Assembly (NCBI GenBank): GCA_033439265.1
Contig: JAVTVX010000027.1
Location: 12,043,001-12,107,000 of the forward strand
Length of the DNA: 64,000 nucleotides
Source of the DNA: Dillenia suffruticosa
Lineage: Eukaryota; Streptophyta; Magnoliopsida; Dilleniales; Dilleniaceae
Reading direction: 5' to 3'
In this document: positions 11,507 to 22,600 of the stretch, piece by piece
Numbering within the stretch: the stretch's first letter is position 1
Layout of the letters: each line of letters begins with the position of its first letter
Position numbers and translations under genes: made by a program
The notes under the pieces: generated by a model
What the model was told of the DNA's origin: nothing
The model's input: only the letters and a program-made list of their open reading frames with translations
Databases searched by the model: none

Positions 11507-12040
11507 ACAACCGAGAAACACCTTCAACACATCCTTAGCAAGGTAGGGTCCATAGACATCTATGCACCCAACTTGAGGGGGAGTGTTAAAAATAAGGGAG
11601 AAGATGAAGATAAGTCTCAAGGTATTCAACTTGAAAATATGATAATATCATAAACATTGGGCTTTTTATTTTTTTAATGTTCAGAATTTTCAACATATTT
11701 ATGACCCAAAATACATTCAAAAACAAGCCCAATGAAGCCCAAAAGTATGAAGGAATGTCTAAGAGGTAAACCCAAATAGCTAGGGGCAGTTTGGGCAATG
11801 TATATTCCAACAGTCCAAAAACTAGCTGTTGGAATTCCTTGGGGTTTGAGCCCCAACGGGAATAGTCTTTGTTCTCTCTCTACTGGCTATTTTTCTCCCT
11901 TTGCCTATAAATAGAGCTATTGCTCTCCTTGTAAAATTAAGAGAGGAAAATAATCTCTTTTCCTTTGTATCATTCTACTACATCAATAAAAGCCAGAAGT
12001 TTATTAAATTTCTCTACTCTTCTTAGTCAAAAATTCAACA
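11507..12040 (+). mobile_element. A1: 3' end of an A-family element (tail plus LTR)
   Basis: A short A-family coding tail (11507-11570) runs into the polypurine tract (to 11583) and a 457-bp 3' LTR at 11584-12040. Everything upstream lies beyond A0 and outside the window, so A1 is the target into which A0 inserted. Directly after its LTR comes B-type coding sequence, so A1 inserted in B0. Its target duplication cannot be checked because the left end is missing. Confidence 0.85.
11584..12040 (+). repeat. A1 3' LTR
   Basis: 457 bp, TGTTAAAAATAAGG to AAATTCAACA. TATA box TATAAATAG near 11906 and AATAAA near 11984. Confidence 0.9.
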
Positions 12041-12636
12041 CCAGCAAGAACAATGGAATGTGATTCTACCAAAAATCAATGAAGTTCCTGCCGAAAGCAA
12101 TGAAGAAACTCACCAAAATGATCCAACTCAAGGGAACCCATCACCCTCTCATTCAGATCATGAAATAGAAGAAGATCAAGAGGAAGGACACTCAGACTCA
12201 GGGGGAGCTCTTGATACGGCCGAAGAGCATGAGGAGCAGTCTATGGATGAACCCCCTCCTCCTCTTCGAAGATCTACAAGACTTAAACTTCCTCCCTCGG
12301 AATGGATCAATAGAAGGGTCTATTTTAACTCCAAGGTGACTACTCATCCAATTTCTCAATACTACTCAATATCTAACATGTCTTGCAATCACCAAAGATT
12401 CATCAAGAACATAGACCTTCACCAAGAGCCTAGAACATTTGAGGAGGCAAAGGATCAACCTCATTGGGTTCAAGCAATGAAGAATGAGTTGGATGCTTTG
12501 GCTAAAAATAACACTTGGGAAGTGACCTCTCTACCAAAGGGAAAAAGAGCTGTGGGATGCAAATGGATATTCAACATCAAACACAAGAGTGATGGAAGCA
12601 TAGATAGATTCAAGGCAAGATTGGTGGCCAAGGGCT
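12041..12636 (+). mobile_element. B0: internal fragment of a B-type copia element
   Basis: This is the integrase-RT linker and start of reverse transcriptase of a B-type element. It has an acidic linker, then PPPLRRSTRLKLPPSEWINR near 12250, NTWEVTSLPKGKRAVGCKW near 12510 and RFKARLVAKG near 12605. It resembles the same part of B1 and B4 but is a distinct copy. It is bounded left by the A1 LTR and right by the C1 LTR, so only about 600 bp of the oldest element in this nest remains. The frame is open over the fragment; the element is otherwise missing. Confidence 0.8.
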
Positions 12637-13085
12637 TGTTGAAAAGAAGGATAACTTAACCCATCTTCATCACCAACCAAGTGCATCTATTTAGAAGTCC
12701 AAAAATCAGCATGCATTGTCCAGCAAGCATGGCCCATTTGGGCAGCCTAAACCAACCCAAAATACATTCAAAAATAGGCCCAAGGAAGCCCAAAAGTTTG
12801 GAGAAAAGTCTAGGAAGCAAACCCAAATAGCTAGGGGCAGTTTGGGCAGCATATATTTCAACAGTCAAAAAACTAGCTGTTGGAATTCCTTCGGGTTTGA
12901 GCTCCAACGGGAATATCACTTTCTACTGGCTATTTTTCCCTTTTCTCTATAAATAGAGCCTCATTGTATCTCCAAAAACTATGAGAAAAATGCTCTCAAA
13001 TCTGTCCATGTATGCTCTCATTCTTCTTCAATAAAATTCAGAAGTATTCTTCATTTCTTGTGCTCTATTTTTTGATATTTCAACA
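12637..13085 (+). repeat. C1 5' LTR
   Basis: 449 bp from TGTTGAAAAGAAGG to ATTTCAACA. Its middle (about 12760-12950) is clearly related to A LTRs, sharing the AGCCCAAAAG, CTAGGGGCAGTTTGGGCA and CTGTTGGAATTCC stretches. CTATAAATAGAG near 12947 is the TATA box. Confidence 0.87.
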
Positions 13086-15600
13086 TGGTATCAGAGCAAA
13101 TTTCGATCCCTTCCTCTTCAAGGTTGGGTGACCTTCCACCTTCCATCAACCTTACCCAATTTCAAAATATATCCTCCATTCAATTAAGAGGAGGAAATTA
13201 TTATCAATGGGCAGCCTTGATGAGAAGGGTGCTGGAACTTCACAACTTGGAGGGTCACATACTTGATCAACCACTTGAAGAGGTGGATTCTTCCTACAGA
13301 GAATGGAAGAAGAGGGACAATCATGTGTTTTTTCTTCTACTCAATTCCATGGATGAAACACACAAAACTATGGTGACTTGTGCTCCCAATGCAAAACTAA
13401 TATGGGACACAATGTTTTCTCTTTATGGCCAAGAATCTAACCTTGGCAGAATTTTTGAGTTCAAACGACAAATTTCAAACATCAAAAAGGAAGGGAAATC
13501 ACTTCCTCAATATTTTGGGGAATATACGGATACTTGGAATGAGCTCTCCACTCTCCGTCCGGATTCCATAGATCTCAAAGTCCTCCAAAAGAGGAAAGAA
13601 GAAGATAAAATCTTTGGTCTTCTCATGGGTCTAGATGATTCCTACTCTCTTCTTAGACAAGAAATTCTCCGAATGAAGGAATTTCCTTCATTTGGAGAAG
13701 TGCAAAATATGATCCAACGAACGGAAGTTAGCATGCGTTTGGAAGAAAATTCCAAACTTAGACTTGAAGCTCAAGGTCACATGGCTACCGTTGAAGAGCA
13801 CATGGCTGCCAAAGCACATCAAGTTCCAAAGAAAATTGATGTATGCACCCATTGCAAGAAAAGAGGACATACGAAGGAGAAGTGTTGGAACCTTCATCCT
13901 CATTTAAAGCCCAAGACCTTCAAACCAAGGGAGCAACTTTCCGAGCAGCATAATGTACTTCACACCAAGCTTCAAGGACCTACCATGGCTGATTTTGCTA
14001 CTCTTCAAAGTCAACTCAATGACATCTCCAAGAAGTTTCAACAACTTGCTCCCTCCAATAGTAAAAATCAAAACACTTTATCCTCTTTCAATTTCGAAGA
14101 TTTTCTCATTGATTCGGGAACGGACCATCATATGGTAAGGGATAGAAGAAAAATCAAGCATTTTAAAAAACTCCCTAACCATAAGATAGTCCGTGTTGCC
14201 AATGGGCAAGATTTGAAAGTTGAGCAAATTGGGGAAATTGAACTTTTTGGAAAAACATCAAATGCTTTATTTGTTCCCCAACTCACTTCAAATCTTTTGT
14301 CCATTAGCAAAGTCACTAACGATCAAGGGTGTAGAGTTGTTTTTGACCCAAACACTGTTACTTTTCAGGACCTCAAGTCGAATCAATGGATTGGCAAGGG
14401 TTCTAGAAGAGGGGATCTATATTTTTTGGATCAAAAGCATCATGCACTCGTAGCTCATATCAAAGAAGATGCATCTCTTTGGCATAAACGTTTTGGGCAT
14501 CCTAGTGACCAAGCTTTAAAACGTCTATTTCCAAGTATTAATATTGAAGATAGACATTGTGAAGCTTGTATTCTGGGAAAGGAAACCCGATCAATGTATC
14601 CCATTTCAAAAACAATTTATAAAGATGCTTTTGATTTAGTTCATTCGGATTTGTGGACTTCACCTATCAAATCTCATTTAGGCTACAAGTATTTCATTAC
14701 TTTTGTAGACCAAAAAACTAGGTACACTTGGGTCTACCTTTTGAATACCAAAGATCAAGCTTTTGAAGCCTTTAAAAGCTATGAGAGATATGTGACCAAA
14801 CTTTACAATGCTAACATTAAAATTCTAAGGACGGACCATGGTGGAGAATTCACTAGTTTGACATTTGAAAACTACCTTAGAGAGAATGGCATTATACATC
14901 AAATGTCTTGTGTGTACACACCTCAAAAAAATGGGGTGGCCGAAAGGAAAAATAGGCACATATTAGAAATAACTAGAGCTATGATGTTTCATGCAAATGT
15001 GCCTAAGAAATTTTGGTGTGATGGAATAAAAACCGCTGTCCACCTAATAAACCTTATCCCATCTCAAGTCCTGGATGGCAAGTCACCCTTAGAAGCCCTA
15101 CTAGATAGAAAACCTAAGATATCTCATCTTAGAACATTCGGTTGTGTATGTTACATTCATATTCCAGCACACATGAGGGATAAGTTAGATCATAAGGGTA
15201 GAAAGTGCATATTTTTGGGGTATGCTTCCTTTGAAAAGGGGTATAGATGTTATGACCCTAAAACTAACCAAACATACACATCTAAGGATGTGATATTTGT
15301 GGAGAATGAGTCCTTTTTTGTAGATAATGAAGAACATCAATCATCAGAAGAAGAGAGCACTCCAAGCACGTGGAATTTCTTACTTCTCCCGAATCAATCA
15401 TCTCCACCAATTGCAGAAGGAATCTCCCAAGAGACTAATGAGCAATCTCAAAATAATGAAGAAGAAGGATCAAACTCCATAGAAGAGGAGGCAGCCCACA
15501 CTTCAGGGGGAGATCAAGAAACCGAAGAGGAAGAATCCGAGCATGTAGAGGGAGATTTGGATGCACCACCTCCTCACCTTAGGCGATCCACGAGGCTTAG
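13085..15600 (+). pseudogene. C1 gag, protease and integrase remnant
   Basis: A C-family polyprotein begins MVSEQ at the LTR/primer-site junction. Gag contains the YYQWAALMRR segment near 13200. The zinc knuckle CTHCKKRGHTKEKC is near 13845 and protease LIDSGTDHHM near 14105. Integrase shows HSDLW near 14645, RTDHGGEF near 14835 and NGVAERKN near 14930. Then comes an acidic linker ending RRSTRLR near 15600. The sequence is close to the whole C2 copy. No C-type RT follows; the frame passes into A2 sequence. It is part of a chimera, so not a working element. Confidence 0.85.
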
Positions 15601-16499
15601 GAAATATGTACTTGACCTTTTGCAGGAAACTGGAAAGGTAGGAGCAAAACCAGCAGCAACTCCTATATCCACAGCAGAACGAGCAAAAGGTGATGAAGAA
15701 ATGTTCCAGGATATTCCTAGATATCAAAGACTTGTGGGGAGGCTCATCTACCTCACCATTACAAGACCAGATATCACCTATGCTGTCAGCTTAATCAGCC
15801 AACGGATGCATACTCCAAGGATTCAAGATTGGAAGGCAGGGGAAAGAACGAAGCACATTGAGGTTGATTGTCATTATGTTCGAGAAAAATTAGAAAACAA
15901 AACAATTTCAACCGCATATGTTAGAAGTGAAGACCAGCTAGCTGACATTTTCAATAAGGCAACAACCGAGAAACACCTTCAACACATCCTTAGCAAGTTA
16001 GGGTCCATAGACATCTATGCACCCAACTTGAGGGGGAGTGTTAAAAATAAGGGAGAAGATGAAGATAAGTCTCAAGGTATTCAACTTGAAAATATGATAA
16101 TGTCATAAACATTGGGATTTTTATTTTTTTAATGTTCAGAATTTTGCAACATATTTATGATCCAAAATAGATTCAAAAACAAGCCCAATGAAGCCCAAAA
16201 GTATGAAGGAAAGTCTAATAGGTAAACCCAAATAGCTAGGGGCAGTTTGGGCAATGTATATTCCAACAGTCCAAAAACTAGCTGTTGGAATTCCTTGGGG
16301 TTTGAGCCCCAACGGGAATATTGTCTTTGTTCTCTCTCTACTGGCTATTTTTCTCCCTTTGCCTATAAATAGAGCTATTGCTCTCCTTGTAAAAAAATAG
16401 AGAGGAAGATAATCTCTCTTCCTTTGTATCATTCTACTACATCAATAAAAGCCAGAAGTTTATTAGATTTCTCTACTCTTCTTAGTCAAAAATTCAACA
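15601..16499 (+). repeat. A2: A-family 3' tail with 3' LTR
   Basis: A-type late RT/RNase H sequence (YVLDLLQETGKVGAKP near 15604; RPDITYAVSLISQR near 15765), then the polypurine tract to 16038 and a 461-bp LTR (16039-16499) with TATA box near 16364. The frame from C1 continues across the family change and into the LTR. Only a shortened A tail is present. Confidence 0.85.
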
Positions 16500-17294
16500 A
16501 ATCGAGGATCGGGGCATGATAAAGTCGTTGTGCATTTTAATTAGCAAACAACTATCATATTGACAAGTCTGATAGTATATATCGATATGCTACTGCGTAA
16601 GTACGAATTGGTAGACTCGGACAAATTAATTGATCGATGTGTTTTCTACAGGTCAACAAGAATTTTGATATGTCGATGTGTATATTTTAGAAACACACAA
16701 TAATAGGTCGACATATGCCACTCTCAAGTTGATGTGTTACTATTCATTGGTTGAATTGGTTGACGTGTTTAAGTGAATCGGTCGATGTGTCTTGACTAGG
16801 TCGATAAGTACAATAACGGGTTGAAGTGTGTTTTTGACACAATTGTTATCGGGTTGATGTATGAACCAACAAGTTGATGTGTCATTGTTCATAGGTGAAT
16901 TGGTTGATGTGTTAGAATGAATTGGTCGATGTGTCACTATTTCTATAGTTTCATGTCGATAAGATTTGTGCTCAACTTGATGTGTTGGAATGTCTGATGT
17001 ATAAGACATTCATTGTTCAGGTTTATGTGTGTTTATATCGGTTGAAATGTTCAAACACTTGTTTCTATAGAAATCATTTATCTCAAGTCGACAAGAACAA
17101 CAAACGGCTCGATGTGTATCTGTGAATGTCATGAATTGGTCAACACAGTACTTGCAATTGGTGGACTTGCTATACAGGTCGATGTGTTTACTAATCAGGT
17201 CAACATGAACTGTAGAGCTCTAAATTTTCTAACTGTTTTTCTTATTTTCTTGAACTAATTTTCTTTCAATCTATTATCATCAAAACTCTATTAG
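16500..17294. repeat. Anonymous DNA with a degenerate GATGTGT-rich repeat
   Basis: No gene or element recognised. From about 16630 to 17195 the motif GGTYGATGTGT or a close variant recurs a dozen or more times at irregular spacing of roughly 25-60 bases (for example near 16636, 16675, 16731, 16783, 16925, 16978 and 17183). It could be a decayed minisatellite. 17210-17294 is AT-rich and featureless. Confidence 0.5.
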
Positions 17295-17385
17295 GTCAAT
17301 AGAAACAATAGAGTTTCCAAATGACAAAGCAACTTAGATAATCTAAACAAAGTACTAAAATCAGGTTCTATAAAATATCGAGAGT

Positions 17386-18440
17386 CTAAAGAACGTCGTG
17401 TAGATACAAAGTCTGACCACTTTGCAACCCTAGATTGTAAGTACCAAACCCTCTGATGATGACAAATACTCTATTCCCCATGTAAATCCTCCTAGCTTGA
17501 AGACTTAGTTGGTGAAACTCCACATACACGCTCCTATCTTGAATTATATGGTTGGTATCACTTGAGTCTATAATGCACAAAGAAGAGAAATCAATAAGCA
17601 TTACAGTAGAGGAGACAGAACTCGAACTATTTAAAGAAGAAGAACATATCTTCTGCTCATCATACTATGAGCGAAATGACCAAGTTTGCCACAAACGTAG
17701 TACTTCACCTTGGCCTTATCAATCTCCTTCTTCTTGGGTTTTTGTACTTTGTTGTCAGATTTTTCGGATGGCTTCTTCTGGCCTAAACCTTGGATCTTCT
17801 TCTCATGCTTTTCCATTTGTATTTGGTGCCATGGGAGCCTTTGCTCGACTCCACTGCATAATCATGACCCGAATGTGGCTTACTGGCCCCTAAGCACTCC
17901 TCTCTCGATCTCACAGTATCTACTCACATAACAAAAGCACGAATACTCTCATCATGTATGAGATAGGTCTTCATGGTCTCCCATGGTCAGGTAAAGACAA
18001 GATCATAGCCAGTACCTGAACCTTATCTAAAATGGGCTTGCCGGTATTCTTTAACCCGACAATCATACTTGACATTTGCATCAAATATTGATTCATCTTA
18101 TAATCAACCCTTTTCTTACAAGTAATAAACTTATAAGTCAGCATCCTTATCTTAGGAGCTGAAAGAGAACCATAATACTCTTTTAGTGTGAGCCAAACTA
18201 ACATAGCCATATAAGACTACTCATAGACCGGGATCATATCATCATGCATACTACTAATTAGGATTGTCCTACCCTGACTATCCTTCTTTTGCATGCACGA
18301 TAAGCCTCTTGATCCCATCTAGTCTGAGGTGTGGTACCCTCCTCGAGGTCTAACATCTTGTGTCTTTGAATCTCAGACAACTTATCCCCAGTGCAATAAT
18401 CTAGAACGACAGTTCTAAAAAAAGCCATAGTCTCTGGCAT
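17386..18440 (-). pseudogene. D1 gag and protease remnant
   Basis: Minus-strand pieces in order: gag N-terminal region near 18440-18260, a gag middle segment (KRVDYKMNQYLMQM) near 18120-18060, a lysine-rich stretch with a CCHC-type knuckle near 17800-17690, and a protease-region block (LCIIDSSDTNHI, then RSVYVEFHQL) near 17590-17390. The same blocks in the same order occur in D2 (41600-40680). The knuckle and block order support copia gag-pro; decay is heavy, several breaks. Confidence 0.65.
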
Positions 18441-19451
18441 AAAAAAGAGATGTTAGTGACTTATTGATTCTTATTATGATATTTTGTGTTCAACTTTAAT
18501 CAACAAGATGTGATAGATCGAATGTGAACCCCAAAGTGAACGAACGAATCAACGGACCCATCCACCACAACCCGGAGTTCCGTCTCACCATACTTGGATT
18601 TAGTACACAAAAACCCATAAAAAGTCACAAATAATGATGTGACGATGGCGTGTTCCGTGCGTCGCCAAGCACCGACATGCTTCCACGTGTCGTCACACAC
18701 CGGCGGCATGCTTCCATGCACCTGCGACATGCTTCCTCATGCCTGCATGCACCGATAGCAAGCTGCTGCATGTGGCAGACGTGCAGCATGTCTGGCACAT
18801 GCCTTTACATGTGCCTAGGTCCCATCCTAGGTCGGGACATGGGTCGGGATGTGGATCTGAGTTGGGATGCGGATCAGGATTAGAACCGTCCCAAATCCCC
18901 TGACTGGGTCTTCACACGACTCATCGTGCATGAAGCCCATGTGCCAGTGCCCTATACTATCATGCGCCTTTCGTGCGCCTAAAGTGCACGTGCCTACAGA
19001 ACTTCTTTCATTAATCTTTCACTTGATTTTTTTAAGGATTCAAGCCTTAATCTTGGCAAAATCAACATCCTCTACCGTGCCCTTTGTGGCCAAGTCAAAA
19101 ACATTCAATTTTTTATGACAGAAATACACAAATAATATATCAAAATTATAGATCAGAACATGATGATCATTTCTAGAGCATTTTCACATATCAAATCATC
19201 TTATATCTCGACGGATATATGATTTTAGGGTTCGGGTTCACTGTTCATGGTTGGAACTTTGACTGAAAGTTTCGTGGTTTAAATATGATCTGAAAGTTAA
19301 ATAAAATTCATATTCTTGTCCTTGGGTCACGGGTAATCTTGTGGTATCTTCAAATTCTTGAAACTCATTCGTAATCTGGATTCTAAATTTTTACCCTACA
19401 CATTTTATACCCAAAAAATTCTAAAAATATTTTTTAATAAATCTAAATATA
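18441..19451 (-). other. D1 untranslated leader with a GC-rich CATGC cluster
   Basis: About 1 kb lies between the D1 primer-binding site and gag. Between about 18650 and 18970 it is GC-rich, unlike the surrounding AT-rich DNA, and holds many CATGC/GCATG words and CACGTG-like palindromes. No coding frame is convincing. It may be leader or packaging sequence, or a foreign piece carried in D1. Confidence 0.4.
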
Positions 19452-19463
19452 CTCTGATACCAA
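19452..19463 (-). other. Primer-binding site of D1
   Basis: On the minus strand TTGGTATCAGAG directly follows the LTR end (AACA); initiator-Met tRNA type, with one extra T between the LTR and the TGG. Confidence 0.7.
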
Positions 19464-19929
19464 TGTTATATTTATTTGTGTATGCACATGCAGAAGGGTG
19501 AAAATTAAATTATCAAAATTTTTTGAATCGTATCTTGATATGTAGGTTTTAAAAAATTCATGACTGGGAGTTCTCGAACAAAATGCACGATCGAGATGGT
19601 GATCATAAAATCGAACCACCACCATAATATCATAATATTTCAATCCACAATCTGGTGAACCAAATGACTGGAAAAATTTCTTTCTCAAAATTTTTTGATC
19701 GCTTGGTTTTTCTCTCTAGAAAGATATATATTTTATCACAATATTTTTATCTCTATGTTTCTTATGGTTGTCACTCCAGAGAATTTGATCATGATCATCT
19801 CACACATGCAATCATGGGATCAAGGATAAAAATCAGGGGAGTTATGGGAAGTTATCTCGTTATGCAAATTCAAATTCAAAATTATTTGAATTTCTTTCCC
19901 AAAAATGCCCCTACATGGGCATACCAACA
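19464..19929 (-). repeat. D1 5' LTR
   Basis: 466 bp, TG...CA bounded. It aligns with the D2 3' LTR (20670-21541) over its length, except that D1 has one copy of the 176-bp unit that D2 carries about three times. Confidence 0.7.
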
Positions 19930-20035
19930 AACACCATCCATTGACATACAACTGATTCATTCCTCTTATCCATTGTCCTTTCAACTGATTTCTTTCATTT
20001 GCCATAACTTGTTAACTTTCGGGCTTTTGTGTTAC

Positions 20036-20669
20036 GCTAGTGAATCTATTAAAAAGGTGTATGAACGAAAGTGTGACCAACTTAGGCTGCAATTTGCGGA
20101 AGATTGTAGTACACATGATTGACAAAACACAAGCAGTTGTAAAAGATCTTAATTCATGGATAAGGGTGGTGATTCAAGCTGTGGATTCAATATCAAAGTG
20201 GAATGATAAATTGAGGGATGAGGAGCTACTACCCTAACTAACACAGCTGCTTCAAGGGTAAATTTTTGTCTTCCTTCTAATCCTTTGTATAAGCTTGTCA
20301 GTTGATCATTACATTGACCACTAGATTCTTAATAGATTGATCAACATATGGAAAGCCATGCTTGAACACCACCATACATAATACATAACCATTTCTTTGG
20401 CATATCATGTGAGAAGCTCGACGTACACGCAATCAGATATTGGCCTAACTTCAGCATGAGCTGGAATGCTTTTGGCTTAAGCTTTGCTAATTGGGTTAAC
20501 AATCACACTTCCTATGTTGAAGCTCTCAATGCTTGGTTGCAAAACTGCATCTTGCTACCCCAGAAATAAAAGAGCAAAAGACCATTTTCTCCTCGACGAG
20601 TCTTGGCACCGCCTATATTTAACCTCTGCCACGATTGGTCAGGTGGTGTCAGGTCAAATCATTGCCATC
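20036..20669 (+). pseudogene. Host gene fragment, DUF632 (NRG2-type) protein
   Basis: I recognise conserved DUF632 segments of plant bZIP-like/NRG2-family regulators, plus strand. They are ESIKKVYERKCDQLRLQFAED (20042-20104), IDKTQAVVKDLNSWIRVVIQ (near 20114), ILNRLINIWKAMLEHHH (near 20325), ITISLAYHVRSS (near 20388), SFANWVNNHTSYVEALNAWL (near 20478) and RPFSPRRVLAPPIF (near 20580). A GT...AG gap at 20258-20324 (67 bp) sits where an intron would separate LLQG from the IWKAML block, so this is genomic DNA, not a cDNA copy. It is dead: a frameshift after the first segment, stops near 20236, 20379, 20458 and 20569, and another frame change before SFANW. The rest of the gene is absent; D1 abuts on the left and D2's LTR on the right. 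Confidence 0.78.
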
Positions 20670-21541
20670 TATTAGATTTATTTCATGCATTTGGAAACAT
20701 GGAAAATCACAAAATTAAATGGATCAGAATTCCAGGATAAATATCTTAATATATAGGTTTTCAAAAATCCGTAACTACAAACTCTCGAACAAATTGCTCG
20801 GCCGAGATGATGATCACATAGTATGAACCACCACCACAATATCACGACACCGCAACATAAAATGTGGTGACACAATGATGATGAGAAAATTTCCTACTTT
20901 AAATTTTTTTGATTCCTCAATAGTTTTCTCACTCTAGAGAATGTATGTCCGTCACTATCTCTCTAACCAATTCTCAATTACTCTTATTGTTCTCTCTCAA
21001 CAATGACCACCATAATATCACAACACCGCAACATAAAATGTGGTGACATAATGATGATGAGAAAATTTCCTACTTGAAATTTTTTTGATTCCTCAATAGT
21101 TTTCTCACTCTAGAGAATGTATGTCCGTCACTATCTCTCTAACCAATTCTCAATTACTCTTATTGTTCTCTCTCAACAATGACCACCATAATATCACAAC
21201 ACCGCAACATAAAATGTGGTGACACAATGATGATGAGAAAATTTCCTACGTGAAATTTTTTTGATTCCTCAATAGTTTTCTCACTCTAGAGAATGTATGT
21301 CCCTCACTATCTCTCTAACCAATTCTCAATTACTCTTATTGTTCTCTCTCAACAATGTACATAGTGATATGTTTTAATTCAAAACTCAAATTGAAAATAG
21401 TTAACTCATGTAAAAAGTATACTGAGAGAAAGAGAAATCTATGAGGAAATGGGGATAATGTGACCCATCATCTCATAATTTAAAACAATTTGAATCTTTT
21501 ACTTGTGGTAAAAGGCTCATCATGTGCATATTTTACCAACA
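20670..21541 (-). repeat. D2 3' LTR
   Basis: About 872 bp. The right edge at 21541 is supported by an adjacent purine tract (minus strand AAGTGAGAGA, 21542-21551). The left edge is set by alignment to D1's LTR and is good to a few bases. It is longer than the D1 LTR because of internal tandem copies. Confidence 0.65.
20829..21357. repeat. Three tandem copies of a 176-bp unit inside the D2 LTR
   Basis: Copies begin at about 20829, 21005 and 21181; the block from ACCACCATAATATCAC to CTCTCAACAATG repeats with a period of 176 bp and only a few differences. D1 has one copy, so the expansion arose in D2 or its parent. Confidence 0.88.
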
Positions 21542-22600
21542 TCTCTCACTTATACTTTAAAGCATTTTACGTTTGTCACAAGATCACAACTCATGCGATC
21601 TTGTATATCACCCCTCTAGATTTTTATACAAAATTGGGTGTCCTACGACTATATGTACACCTACAAGTAAAGACTTCTCGATGTATTTGTTAGGATGATC
21701 GAGAAGTTACCATTAGTACAAAAAGAACTTGTTGTACCATCTATCAAGCCACTATTCTCATCAAAAGTAATCCACAATCTTTGCTTAACTGTGTATTCAC
21801 TACTATATTTCAATCCCAAAATATATAAACATAATATGTTGATCGGCGAAACAACACAATAATTTAATGTCGATTGGTTTTCCTTTTCCCTATTAGAATC
21901 TATCCATCTCAATTCAATTGGTTTCCTAGACCTATCCTGTAGACCCATTATCTTCTAGACCATTGGAAAGCAGACTAAAATAGCATATACTAAACCAAAA
22001 CTTCAAAAAACAACCGAAAGCATTAAGGGTACCATTGGTCCCATCTAATAGGACTCGGGTCTCACACAATGGGCACGGGAATGAAGATCAAATCATCATC
22101 TCAAATAATAGCTCCCACTATGCCACAATCGGCTTTTCACACGTGATATGAAACACATACCATAATGTTATTTCTTAATCTCTCAAAATGGTATATGTCA
22201 AATTTATCTAATACTATGTAGGTATGAGACTTAGTTTACACATAAGTTTTTATCCAGAGATCTTATAGAGAGTACCTTAGAGACTATATCATTAGTTGCA
22301 GATGATATCTGATATCTCAAACGTGGTTACTTACAAGCAACATAGATATAGGTATGTCCATATCGATCATATTACGTATAATCTCATCCTGAACATGTAT
22401 CAAGGTGACTTATGTCCTAGTAGGGCCACTCTCAAAATCTCTTACGACCTGAACCGTCTTATCCCTGCTTACTCAGAGCCAGAGGTGGTTACTCATATAA
22501 TAAAGTCGATCTCGTTTGCTTGACATATCTTTTATCAATCACATCACATCACAAAAATATATGACAACAAATAAGTACAATAAATCAATAACTAAATAAT
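21542..22600 (-). other. D2 3' untranslated region
   Basis: Between the end of RNase H (about 22600) and the 3' LTR. It contains a purine tract next to the LTR (21542-21551) and a second purine-rich word (minus strand TAGTGGGAGC, near 22111-22120). No convincing gene is seen. Confidence 0.5.

Larger units (their letters stand above)
12637..16499 (+). mobile_element. C1/A2: chimeric copia element, C-type front and A-type tail
   Basis: The front is C-family: 449-bp LTR at 12637-13085, primer-binding site TGGTATCAGAGC at 13086, then gag, protease, integrase and linker. From about 15600 the sequence is A-family RT/RNase H tail, A-type polypurine tract and a 461-bp A-type LTR (16039-16499). The outer LTRs are therefore of different families. 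No target duplication links 12632-12636 with 16500-16504. This fits recombination between neighbouring elements rather than a single insertion. The element lacks much of the RT and is not whole. Past 16499 the retrotransposon sequence stops. Confidence 0.85.
17295..19929 (-). mobile_element. D1: 5' part of a D-family Ty1/copia element
   Basis: Read on the minus strand: a 466-bp 5' LTR (19929 to 19464); a primer-binding site TTGGTATCAGAG (19463-19452); a leader of about 1 kb; gag (about 18440-17820); a zinc knuckle (YYVCGKLGHFAHSM near 17690); and a protease-region remnant (TLYLHDVL near 17390). It ends near 17295, where similarity to D2 stops. It is much more decayed than A-C and encodes a different gag, so it is an older, separate copia family. 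It is broken throughout, with many breaks. The LTR outer edge at 19929 looks clean. Confidence 0.72.

Noticed and set aside
16740-17009. Minus-strand frame over the GATGTGT-rich region
   Set aside because: Its Thr/His/Asn-rich sequence simply translates the repeat; no domain.
17552-17931. Plus-strand open frames opposite D1 gag
   Set aside because: The minus strand holds recognisable copia gag and protease blocks colinear with D2; the plus-strand frames are shadows.
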